64,000 bases of DNA from Asaia bogorensis NBRC 16594 (lineage in GTDB: Bacteria > Pseudomonadota > Alphaproteobacteria > Acetobacterales > Acetobacteraceae). The position numbers and the translations under genes are program-made. The notes beneath the pieces were generated by a model. It had not been told where the DNA came from and searched no databases. It saw nothing but the letters and a program-made list of their open reading frames with translations. This document shows, in pieces, positions 45,958 to 56,228 of this stretch; within the stretch, counting starts at the first letter, position 1; every line of letters starts with the position of its first letter. The DNA lies in the NCBI RefSeq assembly GCF_001547995.1, contig NZ_AP014690.1:2353001-2417000 (forward strand), written 5' to 3'.

Positions 45958-45995
45958 AAAAAAAGGCTGGTGGACTCTCGTCCACCAGCCTTTTT
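45958..45995. terminator. Strong bidirectional rho-independent terminator
   Basis: A perfect 11-base-pair stem GGCTGGTGGAC / GTCCACCAGCC with a TCTC loop is flanked by seven A residues on the left and five T residues on the right, so it works in both directions. It sits between the convergent MFS gene and the polyketide synthase gene and marks the border of the PKS-Hint-heptosyltransferase region. Confidence 0.93.
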
Positions 45996-46022
45996 ACCAA
46001 ACCCACCCGATACCGTCCCGCC

Positions 46023-49000
46023 TCAGGCAGACGCCATGTTCAGACTGATCTGACGCAGCACGTTACGGGCAATTTCGCGTATCGGCTCATTGCGCGACAG
46101 GACAAGCAGAGAGATCTCGACATTGAATTCTGTCTTGATCGCCGTCTGGATTTCCACACCTGCCAGTGAATCGACTCCCAGCTCGTTTGGCCGTGCACCC
46201 GGATCGATGCTGTCTGGTTCAAGCTTGAGAACATTCCCGAGGATCGATTTCACGTTATCCAGCACGAACTCGTAACGCTCTTCGGGTGACAGACTCTGGA
46301 GATGGGCCAGCTTCTGCGCCGAGGTGTTCTTGATGCTTTTCTCGCGTCGGATAAGAGCGAATTTGGGATTACGCTCAATCGCGCCATGCTGACCAAAGCA
46401 TGTCTCCCAGTCGATCGCCATGGCCGCTACGGTATCGCGGTCGCGATTGATGAGCGTGGGCAGCAGCGAGAGCGCCTCGTTGCTTTCGAGCAGACGGAAC
46501 CCTGCATTCTCGAAGAACTGCACGACACTGCCTTCCTGGGCCAGCATGCCAACCTCGGCAATCGGGCCCCACTGGACAGAAACCGCGGGGAAACCTGCCT
46601 TGCGGCGGGCACTGGCCAGCGCATCGAGATAGGCATTGGCCGCGAGATAGCTGCTCTGCCCGATATTGCCTGTGACCGTCACAATGGAGGAATAGAGCAC
46701 GAAGTAATCCAGCGGGCAGTCGCGTGTCAGCACGTCCAGATGGTGCCCGCCCAGTACCTTGGGTTTGAGCACATTGCGCAGGCTCTCTTCCGAGTATTTT
46801 GAAATCAGTCGGTCATCGAGAATACCTGCGGCGTGGAACACACCCTTGAGCGGGATACCCGTCTCGAGAATGGCCGATTTGATACGGGCCACATCCTCGT
46901 AAACGCTGACATCGCCATAATGCAGCGTAACGCGGGCACCGGCCTTTTTCAGAGCCTTGATCTTGTCGAGCGTCTCCTTGTCACGGCGTACGCTGCGCCC
47001 CATCAGATGCAGATGCCGTGCGCCACTGGCCGCCAGCCAGGCCGCCGTAGCGAGACCAAGGCCGCCCTGCCCCCCTGTCACCAGATAGGCAGCCGCCGGA
47101 TCGACAGGCCGGACCGGCTGACGCTGCGCGCGCACATTCGTCAGATCCTCATACGACACGAGAATCTTGCCGATATGCTTGGAAGACGACATGAACTTGA
47201 AGGCGTCGCGCACTTCGGAAGCGGGATAGACCTTGTGCGGCAGAATGACCGTGTCGAACTTGCGTGACAGATAGGGAATCCGGTCGAAGATCGACACCGC
47301 CTTGCGGTGATCACGCGCCATCATCAGGTCGAGATCAAAGGCATGGAAAGACACGTTGCCGTTGAAGCTGAACTGCGACAGGTCGCGCTTTTCCCAGATA
47401 TCCTTCTTGCCGATTTCGACAAAGCGACCGGTATTGCACAGCAGCGCAAGGCTATGAGCCTGAATTTCACCGGGGGAACTGTTCAGGACAACATCGACGC
47501 CCTGACCACCGGTTACTTCCAGAATACCGTCATAGAAGGCGAGGCTGCGGGAATCCCACACCGCTTCACAGCCCCGATCAAGCAGGATCTGGCGTTTCTC
47601 ATCACTGCTGGCCGTTGCAAAGATGCGTGCGCCGATAATCTTGGCAATCTCGATCGCAGCAAGACCCACACCGCCTGCCGCCGAATGGATCAGGACGATC
47701 TCGTTCTTCTTGAGGCGCGCAAGGTCGTGCAGACAGTAAAGCGCTGTCGCAATGGCAATCGGCAGACCCGTTGCCTCGGCAACAGTCAGGGGGCGACCGG
47801 CCGTCTCGAACAGGTCGAGCGCCATCACGCGGAAGCCCTTGACCGGCAGTGTCATATGCGAGGTGAAGCACCCCGGATGACAGGTCAGATAACGCTTGCC
47901 CACCTCGAAATTCTTGACGCCCTTGCCAACGGCCACAACCTCAAAGCAGCACTCCATGCCCATTTCGGTGGTGTGATAGGTATCAAGCAGGAACTTGTCG
48001 GGCAGGACCGAAATGCCCTTGAGCATGTCCTTGAAGTTCAGCGATGTGGCCAGCACGCGAATGGTAATCTCGCCACGTCCCGGTGGGCGGACATCGAAAG
48101 CCTTGTAATACAGGCCATCGAGCGTGCCCGTACGGCTCTTCTGCAACTTGATGCCAGGCGTACCAGGAAGCTGCGCAAGCGGGCGATCCGGCTGCCCTTC
48201 GACAGGCATGAAACGCGGCGTGAAACGGCGACCTTCGCGCAGCGCGACTTCAGCCTCGTTATCCTCGTGCAGGATTTCAGCCGCGAGCGCCGTCAGCGCC
48301 TCCTGACCGGCCAATGTATCGACATCGACGACCTTGCCCTGAAGGTCGGGGCGCTCATCGACCAGCCCCTTGAAGAAACCGACCAGCGCGGCCCCATCCG
48401 GATGCACCTTGGCCTTGTGGGCCAGCACATCTTCCGGGTCGAAGAAGATCGCGTTTTCGGAGACATAGATGAATTTCGGCTGCTTGTCCTGCCCCTCCAT
48501 CAGAAGACGGGTGCCAAACGTCACCATGTCATCGATCTGTCCGACAAGCTTTTCAAAATCCGCGTCGGGGGTCGGGCCTGCCATGTAAATGATGGCATCC
48601 AGCGTCAGGCCCGCCTCAAGCCCGATTGTCTGGGGCGTGATCTCTCCGCTGCGCGGCGTCGAGAGAACCGTCACGCCATTTTCCTCGAACAAGGCGCAGA
48701 GCTTCTTCTGTGCCGTGCTCTTGTGCCCGACGAGAAGCACGGTCTTGGGCTCGGCAAACAGGATCGACGCCTCGGACTCAATCCATTTGGTGTAATACTC
48801 CTGCGTCTCGACGCGTGTAGCGGCCTCCTTGTGGATGCGCGGCACTTCGGCAAGGCGCATGCCCTTGACCTCGGCGACCGGCATACCGGTCGTGGAGTAA
48901 AGGCGCAGTGAGGCCTCGATCTGGCTCTTGGTGATCGCCGTGATCTCGACCCGTGCCAGCACCTCGGTCGTGCCCAGGCCGAAGCAGCTCAGACGATCAA

Positions 49001-52000
49001 AGCCAACCGGCACATACATATGATCAGAGAAGCTCTCGGGGACGAGCCCGATCAGCGCGTGCATTGCGCCATCAAGCAAGGCCGGATGCAGATAATAGGC
49101 TTCTGCCGAACCCAGTTCGTCTTCAGTCAGGCCGATACGCGCATAGGCTACCCGATCCTGCACAGCAAGACGCTGCAGGGTCTGGAAACGCGGCCCGTAA
49201 TGGAAGCCGTGATTGCGGATCTTTTCATAAAGCCCGGCCCCATCCACGCCCTGCTCGAGCGCCTGCTCGACCATCGCACGGTCGATGACCGGCATGGGCC
49301 ACGGCGCTGCGGAGAGGATATCGACCTTGCCGTGGTCGATCCACATCTCAGAGAATTCTTCCTTGGCGCTATGGAAACGAAGCGCACGGCGGCTCTCGTC
49401 GTAATCGAGATACAAGATCGGGTTATCGCCCGACTGCACCACAAGAGGCGCCATGATCTCGAGGTTTTCGAGCACGACACCTGTCTGACCCTCGATCTCG
49501 TGACCGACCGCCAGAGCGGACTCGATGAATCCCGCGGCAGGCAGAAGCACAACATTGTCGATGCAGTGATCCTTGAGCCAGGGCACGCCCAGTTCGGTAA
49601 GATCAACAACCCAGGATTTCCCCGGTGTCATGGCACCAAAGCCGATCAGCGGATGGCCCGTTCCGCCCAGACGGAACCGCCGCTCGCGCTCATTTTCCGC
49701 ATGGAAAACCTCGCGCGACCAACGATAGGTCGGCAGGTCGATCAGCGTCCCTCCGGTAATGGCTGCCCAATCGAGGCGCGCCGTATGCAGGATGATATTA
49801 GCAACGGCATTCTCGAGGCATTTTGCCTCACTTTCCTGCCGGTTGAGGGTGCTGATGACACTCAGCTTGGCCTGCTGCTTGTCCGCAACAGATTTAAGCG
49901 CACGCCCGATGACCGGGTGCGGCCCGATCTCGACAAACTGCGTGAAGCCATCGGCCAGGCAGGATTCAATAGCGGAGGCAAAGAGGACCGGCTGTCTGGC
50001 ATTGCTGAACCAGTAGCCAGAATCTGCCCGGTGGTCGTCATCGGCAAGCTTGCCGTAAACTGTCGAATAAAATGGCGTGGATGCCGCACCCGGTGCGAGC
50101 CCTGAGAGAGCCTTTTTGAGATCCCCCTCGATCCGGTCCATCACGGCGCTGTGGAAGGGGACTTCCACATTCAGAACGCGGTTGAACAGACCCTTCTGCG
50201 TGAGGTGCGCGGCCAGATGGCGTATCGCCTCCTCCGGCCCTGCAAGTGTGCAGGTGGTCGGTGCGTTGACGGCAGCCACGCAGAGTTCCGGTGCTTCCGC
50301 CGCAATCAGCTCGGCTGCCGCTTCTGCGGAGAGGCCCACAGCAAGCATGCGGCCTGTGCCGTCGAGCGTACCCTGAAGGTTACTGCGGTAATAGATAACG
50401 GTGACGGCGTCTTCCAGGCTGAGGCCGCCAGAGACATAGGCGGCAGCAACCTCGCCCATGCTGTGACCAACCACGGCATCCGGCAGAATACCCTGCAATG
50501 CCAGATATTCAGTGACGAGAACCTGGATCAGGAAAATGGCGGGCTGAAGAATGGCCGTGTTGTCGATACGACTATCGGCTTCCTCACGCAGGATTTCATC
50601 GCAGATCGAATAACCTGACAACGCCTTGAACAAGGCGTCACAGGCGCGCGCCTTGTCCAGAACAGCCTGCGGCGCCTCACGCAGCAGGTAACGGCCCATA
50701 CCCCACCATTGCGGGCCGACGCCGGAATAGACAAACACCATGCCACGGCCGGACTCTGCCTCGACCGTTGCCTGGAACATCCCTTCCTCGCGCTGGTCCT
50801 TCAGATAGGCATCAAGCCTGTCCGCCAGTTCCTGTTCGTCACGCGCCATGACGAGCAGGCGATGGCGGAACAGGGTGCGTGACGTGGCGAGACTAAAAGC
50901 GAGATCGCCCAGAGCAGGCTGTGCCTCACCATCGAGACGTTCGCGATAAGCTGCTGCCATGAGCGGTAGCGAGGTCTTGGAAAACGCGGTGAGCAGAAAT
51001 GGAATCTTGCCATTGATGCGACGGGCAGCATTGTGCCCGCTGCGAACGGGGGCCTTGTCATCGGGGCGACGCAGGACCGCAATGGCGTTGGTACCACCGT
51101 AACCAAACGAGTTGACGCCTGCAAAACGCGCGATCTTCCCCTCACCGAGCGATCGTGTCGAGCCGCGCGGGATCTCCAGATTCCACTCGTCCAGATGGAT
51201 CGAGGGGTTGATCGTCTTGAGCCCTGGCTGGGGGGGGACCGCCTGATGACGCAGGCAGAGTGCCGCCTTGAGCGTACCAAGCGCACCGGCTGCTGCTTCG
51301 GTATGACCAAGATTGGCCTTGACCGCACCGATAACGAGTTTCTCGTCCTTGAAACGCGCAATGGATTGCGACAGCGCGTAGGTCTCGATCGGATCACCTG
51401 CCGGCGTTCCGGTGCCATGCGTCTCGACATAGGCCACGTCGCGCGGATCGACATCGGCGCGTTCCAGAACCTCGGTCATGAGACGCGACTGCGCGCCAGC
51501 ATCGGGCGACGTCAGAAACTGCGTGCGTCCATCCGAATTGACGCCGGTTGCGCCCACGATGGCATGAATTGTATCGCCATCGCGCTCGGCGTCTTCCAGG
51601 CGCTTGAGGATGAACACCACGCTGCCTTCGCCACGACCATAACCATCGGCTGCGGCATCGAAGCTTTTCGAGCGACCGTCACGCGCGATGAAATGCCCCT
51701 TTGACATGAAGATCGACGTCTGGGGGCATCCCATAAGGCTGACACCGCCGCTGATAGCGACATCGATATCGCCCTCATTCAAGGCACGGCAGGCCTGATG
51801 CAGGGCCACAAGGGACGACGAGCATGCGGTGTCGATCGACATGCATGGTCCCTGGAAATCGAACACATGCGCCAGACGGGCAGAGAGCATGGTTGAGGGC
51901 GTCGCCGTAGCGGCAAAATGGTCACGTACGGTCGGTAGATTATAGGGGCTCGATGTGTGAGCATGGGCATCGATTGCAAAAATGCCGATGAACACACCCG

Positions 52001-52367
52001 TCTTGTGACCGGACAGACGAGACGGCAGGACACGCGCCGTCTCCATGGCTTCCCACGTCACCTCAAGCAGCAGGCGCTGCTGGGGATCGAGGATCTGCGC
52101 CTCACGCGGCGAGATTCCGAAAAAGAGTGGTTCGAATTCATGTATGTTGCGCTTAAGAAAACTCCCCCTGCGCATATAGGTTTTCGACGGGGACTCGATT
52201 TCCTCGGCATAGAAGCGTTTGACGCTCCAGCGCTCCTCCGGGATGTCGGTAACCGCTTCCCCTTCGGCGCAAAGAAATGACCAGAGCTCGTCAACATTGG
52301 TGATGTTGGGTGCCAGCCGGCATCCGATCCCGATGATGGCGATATCAGATTTTTTGTTGCGCGACAT
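46023..52367 (-). CDS. Highly reducing iterative type I polyketide synthase
   Basis: The 2114-residue synthase has the domain order KS-AT-DH-ER-KR-ACP. KS: DTACSSS with Cys182, His317 and His355. AT: GHSMG with Ser636. DH: DHCIDNVVLLP with His934 and HPALLDG with Asp1099; the usual glycine of HxxxGxxxxP is Asn. ER: LNFKDMLKGI near 1443 and HSAAGGVGLA near 1561. KR: VTGGQGGLG near 1763 with Tyr1907. ACP: GVDSLAG with Ser2067. There is no methyltransferase and no thioesterase, so another protein must release the chain. A full reducing loop should give a saturated, fatty-acid-like chain. The product is unknown. No phosphopantetheinyl transferase is in the window. Confidence 0.93.
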   Translation of the reverse strand: MSRNKKSDIAIIGIGCRLAPNITNVDELWSFLCAEGEAVTDIPEERWSVKRFYAEEIESPSKTYMRRGSFLKRNIHEFEPLFFGISPREAQILDPQQRLLLEVTWEAMETARVLPSRLSGHKTGVFIGIFAIDAHAHTSSPYNLPTVRDHFAATATPSTMLSARLAHVFDFQGPCMSIDTACSSSLVALHQACRALNEGDIDVAISGGVSLMGCPQTSIFMSKGHFIARDGRSKSFDAAADGYGRGEGSVVFILKRLEDAERDGDTIHAIVGATGVNSDGRTQFLTSPDAGAQSRLMTEVLERADVDPRDVAYVETHGTGTPAGDPIETYALSQSIARFKDEKLVIGAVKANLGHTEAAAGALGTLKAALCLRHQAVPPQPGLKTINPSIHLDEWNLEIPRGSTRSLGEGKIARFAGVNSFGYGGTNAIAVLRRPDDKAPVRSGHNAARRINGKIPFLLTAFSKTSLPLMAAAYRERLDGEAQPALGDLAFSLATSRTLFRHRLLVMARDEQELADRLDAYLKDQREEGMFQATVEAESGRGMVFVYSGVGPQWWGMGRYLLREAPQAVLDKARACDALFKALSGYSICDEILREEADSRIDNTAILQPAIFLIQVLVTEYLALQGILPDAVVGHSMGEVAAAYVSGGLSLEDAVTVIYYRSNLQGTLDGTGRMLAVGLSAEAAAELIAAEAPELCVAAVNAPTTCTLAGPEEAIRHLAAHLTQKGLFNRVLNVEVPFHSAVMDRIEGDLKKALSGLAPGAASTPFYSTVYGKLADDDHRADSGYWFSNARQPVLFASAIESCLADGFTQFVEIGPHPVIGRALKSVADKQQAKLSVISTLNRQESEAKCLENAVANIILHTARLDWAAITGGTLIDLPTYRWSREVFHAENERERRFRLGGTGHPLIGFGAMTPGKSWVVDLTELGVPWLKDHCIDNVVLLPAAGFIESALAVGHEIEGQTGVVLENLEIMAPLVVQSGDNPILYLDYDESRRALRFHSAKEEFSEMWIDHGKVDILSAAPWPMPVIDRAMVEQALEQGVDGAGLYEKIRNHGFHYGPRFQTLQRLAVQDRVAYARIGLTEDELGSAEAYYLHPALLDGAMHALIGLVPESFSDHMYVPVGFDRLSCFGLGTTEVLARVEITAITKSQIEASLRLYSTTGMPVAEVKGMRLAEVPRIHKEAATRVETQEYYTKWIESEASILFAEPKTVLLVGHKSTAQKKLCALFEENGVTVLSTPRSGEITPQTIGLEAGLTLDAIIYMAGPTPDADFEKLVGQIDDMVTFGTRLLMEGQDKQPKFIYVSENAIFFDPEDVLAHKAKVHPDGAALVGFFKGLVDERPDLQGKVVDVDTLAGQEALTALAAEILHEDNEAEVALREGRRFTPRFMPVEGQPDRPLAQLPGTPGIKLQKSRTGTLDGLYYKAFDVRPPGRGEITIRVLATSLNFKDMLKGISVLPDKFLLDTYHTTEMGMECCFEVVAVGKGVKNFEVGKRYLTCHPGCFTSHMTLPVKGFRVMALDLFETAGRPLTVAEATGLPIAIATALYCLHDLARLKKNEIVLIHSAAGGVGLAAIEIAKIIGARIFATASSDEKRQILLDRGCEAVWDSRSLAFYDGILEVTGGQGVDVVLNSSPGEIQAHSLALLCNTGRFVEIGKKDIWEKRDLSQFSFNGNVSFHAFDLDLMMARDHRKAVSIFDRIPYLSRKFDTVILPHKVYPASEVRDAFKFMSSSKHIGKILVSYEDLTNVRAQRQPVRPVDPAAAYLVTGGQGGLGLATAAWLAASGARHLHLMGRSVRRDKETLDKIKALKKAGARVTLHYGDVSVYEDVARIKSAILETGIPLKGVFHAAGILDDRLISKYSEESLRNVLKPKVLGGHHLDVLTRDCPLDYFVLYSSIVTVTGNIGQSSYLAANAYLDALASARRKAGFPAVSVQWGPIAEVGMLAQEGSVVQFFENAGFRLLESNEALSLLPTLINRDRDTVAAMAIDWETCFGQHGAIERNPKFALIRREKSIKNTSAQKLAHLQSLSPEERYEFVLDNVKSILGNVLKLEPDSIDPGARPNELGVDSLAGVEIQTAIKTEFNVEISLLVLSRNEPIREIARNVLRQISLNMASA

Positions 52368-52463
52368 GATGGAACTCGAACCTTACTTTTTATACGGCGC
52401 TGCCAGGATTTCGCATCCTGTGCCTGTTGTTGCGGGCCGAACAATGCCGACCCTTCTTGTTAT

Positions 52464-53927
52464 TCAACCCAGCGAATTTTCCGAACGCTGGAAGGCACCC
52501 GACAATCTCTCGCGATCCACGCGACCATCGAGTGACCAGGGAATATGATCAACGGACATCACACGAACGGGCGGCAGGGTGGGATAGAAAGCCCTGAGCG
52601 CCTGAGCGAGACGCTCCGTGTCGAACTCCGAAGAAGAGGCAATGGCGATGTTGATGCGTGTGCGCCCGGTCTCATCAAGAGAGAGAAAACTGCCAAGTTC
52701 ACGCATTTCGAGCATATCCCGCGCAATGTCATCAACGACGCCCAGATCGAATTTTTCACCACCAATGGATACAAGATCATCCACACGCCCGGTGATACAA
52801 ATTATGCCTTCCTTATCGATCCGCCCGCGATCACCGGGATAGAACCAGCCCTCCGCAAACCGACGGGCCTGACCTGACAGGCGATCGACATAACCGTCGA
52901 GCAGACCGGAACTCCTGATACGGACAATACCTTCCTTGCCGGGTGCGACCAGTTCGTCCTGCTCGTTGACAATCTGCAGAGTGACCCAGGGAGGGGTAAC
53001 ACCCACCATATCGTCCGCTGTAAATTTTGCGGCATCGCCGAGCGCAAGAGCGCCGCATTCATCCGTCCCATAGGCTGACAGGATATGAGGCGTGAGCCGG
53101 GCCAGCGCCTTGTCACGCAGCAGATGGTTGAGACGGCCACCTGTCACTACCAGCCTGAGCGTATCGAGCGGCCTCATGCCCGGCGGCAGAACCTCGAGAA
53201 TATGTGCGAGATGACCCGGCGTGACGACGGCAACAGTCGGGATCTTTCGTGCAATCAGAATACCAATATCGGTGTGACTGACAAAGTTGAGCGGTGAGCC
53301 GCTGCACAACCCGGTGCAACCAACAATGAAGCCCGTGAGCGAGATGACGCCGATTGTGGAAAGCACGTGGGGATGCGTGGCGGCAACGGCAGTAAGGGAC
53401 TGGTCCTGCATAACCATATGCATGATCGCCATTTCCGCCTGACGGAACGTCATGGCAAGAACCTGGCGCTCGGCATCCGTTCCTGCGGCAATCGCGTAGC
53501 GGCACACAGCATCATAATCAATCGCGTGATTGCAGGGCTTCGCATCAGCCTGACAGACACGCGCCAGCCAGTCGTCACTGATTTCGAGAACCTGCACATC
53601 CTGCAGCGATAACCCTCCCATGGAAATCATGATATCCGGCTCAAGGAGGCGGACATCACGCAGAAAGGACGGGTCGGAACTCTCGGGGAATGAGGCGCTT
53701 GCAAGCCCCAGTGATGCCAGAGACAGAATCAGTACCCAGTGCCAGTAAAGATTACCGCAATGGATCCCGACCAGCCTCGGATCAGCCTCTCTGAGTTTGA
53801 TCAATGCCTGGGTTACAGCCGTCACATCATGATCAAGCTGACCAAACGTCCAATCCTGTGCGAGGCTGTCAAATGCCAGGGATTGCGGGTTCTGCCTGGC
53901 ATGCCGCAGGGCCATAACATGAAACAT
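52464..53927 (-). CDS. Degenerate adenylate-forming enzyme homologue
   Basis: The 487-residue protein has the overall fold of acyl-CoA synthetases and NRPS adenylation domains: LSAYGTDECGAL (A5-like) and GWFYPGDRGRIDKEGIICITGR (A7-A8, cited as YPGDRG and GRVDD). Two key sites are missing. Where the Ser/Thr/Gly P-loop should be there is QVLAMTFRQAEMAIM, and the C-terminal A10 lysine is Arg in SLDGRVDRERL. It may no longer make acyl-adenylates and may instead bind or transfer an acyl chain. ATG 53927 is chosen; ATG 53915 is also possible. It sits 96 bases upstream of the PKS on the same strand and probably shares its operon. Confidence 0.72.
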   Translation of the reverse strand: MFHVMALRHARQNPQSLAFDSLAQDWTFGQLDHDVTAVTQALIKLREADPRLVGIHCGNLYWHWVLILSLASLGLASASFPESSDPSFLRDVRLLEPDIMISMGGLSLQDVQVLEISDDWLARVCQADAKPCNHAIDYDAVCRYAIAAGTDAERQVLAMTFRQAEMAIMHMVMQDQSLTAVAATHPHVLSTIGVISLTGFIVGCTGLCSGSPLNFVSHTDIGILIARKIPTVAVVTPGHLAHILEVLPPGMRPLDTLRLVVTGGRLNHLLRDKALARLTPHILSAYGTDECGALALGDAAKFTADDMVGVTPPWVTLQIVNEQDELVAPGKEGIVRIRSSGLLDGYVDRLSGQARRFAEGWFYPGDRGRIDKEGIICITGRVDDLVSIGGEKFDLGVVDDIARDMLEMRELGSFLSLDETGRTRINIAIASSSEFDTERLAQALRAFYPTLPPVRVMSVDHIPWSLDGRVDRERLSGAFQRSENSLG

Positions 53928-53952
53928 AAATAACAATCCCCAAACGCAAACG

Positions 53953-53973
53953 GGGCGGCCATGACGGCCGCCC
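53953..53973 (-). terminator. Hairpin between Hint gene 1 and the AMP-ligase-like gene
   Basis: GGGCGGCC / GGCCGCCC is a perfect 8-base-pair stem with a five-base loop, 42 bases after the stop of Hint protein 1 on the minus strand. Only short T-runs follow, so termination may be partial, with read-through into the ligase-like and PKS genes. Confidence 0.45.
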
Positions 53974-54014
53974 TGGGTCCCCCTTTCAGAAGAGGCCCGA
54001 TTAAACCATGAAAC

Positions 54015-56228
54015 TCAGCCCACCTGAGCTCCGCAAAGTTGGGCGGGGGCCTGTGTAAGATATGGCCCACCTGCCAAGACTTCAATTGCAACAATACAAA
54101 CTGCGTCAGACTGTCGATCACTGAGATCAATCAATGCAGAACCAGTTGTCCAGCGCTGACGACCATCCTCAATATTTGCCCAACCTTCAAGAGTTTCATC
54201 ACTCAGATGGTCAGCAAGATGACGTGTTCTATCGGCCTCCCATATCTGGATTTCGCCAACAAGCACGCCTAGATGGCGACGATCATCATGAAATGGCCCA
54301 ATCACATCGACCGGACGCGAAACACGCGAAACCAGCCTCACGCGCTTGGCATCGGGCGGGAGCATGAACACGCTGGAACGATTGACCACGCGCATCCTGC
54401 GCATGATGCGCCCCTTTTCGTCCACGAGGTGAAGATCAGGATCTTCAGTAATTTCAGGCGCTTGCTGGTTTGATCCGAGGTTGAGCGACGCGGCGCGGTG
54501 CGCCAGAGAGGCATGCAGAGGCTCGACAAAACCACGATCAACACGCAGCGGAGCGGCTCCATCGCCCTCCCATGTTGCCTCGGGAGCGTTCAGAAGGTGC
54601 ACGACAGCGCCAGACTGCGCAAAACGCTTGCGGTCGCCCGTGTCGAGATAGCTCTCGCTCAGAGCGTTATCCGCCCAGATAATGGAGTGCTCATCTGTTT
54701 CGACGTGATAATAATCAAAGTGTGTGATGGTGCGATCGTAGAAGATACTGCGACCATTAACGAGCATACGCGCGGGTACAAAAGCCCCATTGAGATACAT
54801 GGCATGCTCGGGTGTCACCAAAAGGTCCCGACTCGGCACCCCCTCGCCCAGCGCGTTGCGAACGATGCGTACGGGATAACCCGCCTCGTCATCTTCGAGC
54901 CACGTGCGAACGATTGTAGAGCGATGACCCAGCCAGACAATCTCACGGTAAACGGTCTCGCCATCAACGAAAGCCGCCACGCGATCGCCTACCGCCAGAT
55001 CTTCGACGGCAATTTCGCCGCGATCTGTCAGGATCATGGTGCCCTTGAGGAAGCACTTGTCATAGACGATGATCGTACTGCCGTCTGTCGGATCACGCTC
55101 AAGGTGATAATCCGTCGCAGCGTTGCCCTTCGTCCCATGGACATCAGCCGTCCAGACAACCTTGCCAGTCGCATCGACAATGCTGATCGAATTATTGCCG
55201 TAGACAATACGCTGCCCATCGGTCCAGCTCAGCGTATCCACATCGATACGCCCCTTCCAGCCGATCGTGATTCCCTTGAGAACAGCGCCAGACTGAACGA
55301 CGAGTAGACCACCAGGACCCTCGCCATCTTTGCTGATACCCGAAATAACGGCATTCACGAGGGTCGCACCGGAATTGACAGTCAACGTGCCGCCCGCTGC
55401 AATAAGCGCCGACGTCATATAGGACTGCGCCTTGAGCGTGGCAGCAGCAGCGGCCTGGATCGTCAGCGTGTCGACCGTGGCAGAGGCATCAGCCACCAGA
55501 CTGCCGCCTGCGCCAAGGGTCGCAGCAAGGCTGCGTGCGCCGCCGCCGACATGAATAAGCCCACCGTCAGAAGCGATACATCCGCTGGCCCAAGCACCTG
55601 CGCCCAGCAACTGCGTGCCCGCACTGAAAAGCGTACCAACGGCCGATCCGCCAGCCGAAACGAGCTGTGTCCCGCCAACAATACTCCCAAGATCCGTGCC
55701 ACCACTGGCAAGCCCCTCGGTAGACCCAATGTCGAATTTGCTGGCGGAAATCACGCCCGGACCAACAAAAGACTGTCCCTTGAGTGTAAAGCCACCGCCC
55801 GCCAGCCCGACGCCACCCGACTGCACATGGGTATCGACAATAAGGCCAGGCGAACCAGCATAGTTGGACATCTTGCTGGCAAGGACGCCACCCTGATTCC
55901 CGATCGTGGCACCACTGACGACACCATCGTTGATGGCCGCAAAACCACCGCTGTTATAGGCTGTACCGCCAGCAACCATGCCCTTGCCACCGGCGAGGAC
56001 AACGCCTCCTGATACGGCCGTTGCGCCATAGGCAACAGCCGCTGCGGACGCAATGAGCATCGCAGGGTTGTTGGTTCCGCCGGCGCCGAGCCCGTCGACA
56101 TAGACGTTAGACGTTGAATATTTCGCAGCTGTCGTGATCAGCGTCGCGCCGCTCAGTACACGGTATGTTGTCGGACCCGTCTTTGTAATCGACGCGTTAC
56201 CGCTCATGCCTGTAGAGGTAATACCCAT
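54015..56228 (-). CDS. AIDA-like repeat protein with Hint domain, copy 1
   Basis: The 737-residue protein has Gly/Ala/Ser/Thr-rich strand-loop-strand repeats at residues 20-320 (for example GGTQLVSAGGSAVGTLFSAG), a linker, and a Hint_2 domain from Cys392 (YDKCFLKGTMI) with TPEH (His475) and DEHSIIW (His514). A C-terminal domain of about 190 residues follows. The Hint domain should cleave before Cys392 by an N-S acyl shift. No Asn-nucleophile pair marks a splice site after it, so single cleavage is more likely than splicing. No signal peptide and no beta-barrel are present, so the export route is unknown. ATG 56228 has GGAGG seven bases upstream. The repeats are likely targets of the two heptosyltransferases nearby. 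Confidence 0.82.
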   Translation of the reverse strand: MGITSTGMSGNASITKTGPTTYRVLSGATLITTAAKYSTSNVYVDGLGAGGTNNPAMLIASAAAVAYGATAVSGGVVLAGGKGMVAGGTAYNSGGFAAINDGVVSGATIGNQGGVLASKMSNYAGSPGLIVDTHVQSGGVGLAGGGFTLKGQSFVGPGVISASKFDIGSTEGLASGGTDLGSIVGGTQLVSAGGSAVGTLFSAGTQLLGAGAWASGCIASDGGLIHVGGGARSLAATLGAGGSLVADASATVDTLTIQAAAAATLKAQSYMTSALIAAGGTLTVNSGATLVNAVISGISKDGEGPGGLLVVQSGAVLKGITIGWKGRIDVDTLSWTDGQRIVYGNNSISIVDATGKVVWTADVHGTKGNAATDYHLERDPTDGSTIIVYDKCFLKGTMILTDRGEIAVEDLAVGDRVAAFVDGETVYREIVWLGHRSTIVRTWLEDDEAGYPVRIVRNALGEGVPSRDLLVTPEHAMYLNGAFVPARMLVNGRSIFYDRTITHFDYYHVETDEHSIIWADNALSESYLDTGDRKRFAQSGAVVHLLNAPEATWEGDGAAPLRVDRGFVEPLHASLAHRAASLNLGSNQQAPEITEDPDLHLVDEKGRIMRRMRVVNRSSVFMLPPDAKRVRLVSRVSRPVDVIGPFHDDRRHLGVLVGEIQIWEADRTRHLADHLSDETLEGWANIEDGRQRWTTGSALIDLSDRQSDAVCIVAIEVLAGGPYLTQAPAQLCGAQVG

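Noticed and set aside
47307-48911. A 534-codon open frame on the plus strand inside the PKS region
   Set aside because: It is antisense to the ER and DH regions of the PKS, whose domains are unmistakable on the minus strand. The plus-strand product has no recognisable domain.
49020-50105. A 361-codon plus-strand frame
   Set aside because: Antisense to the AT and DH domains of the PKS; no motif and no ribosome site.
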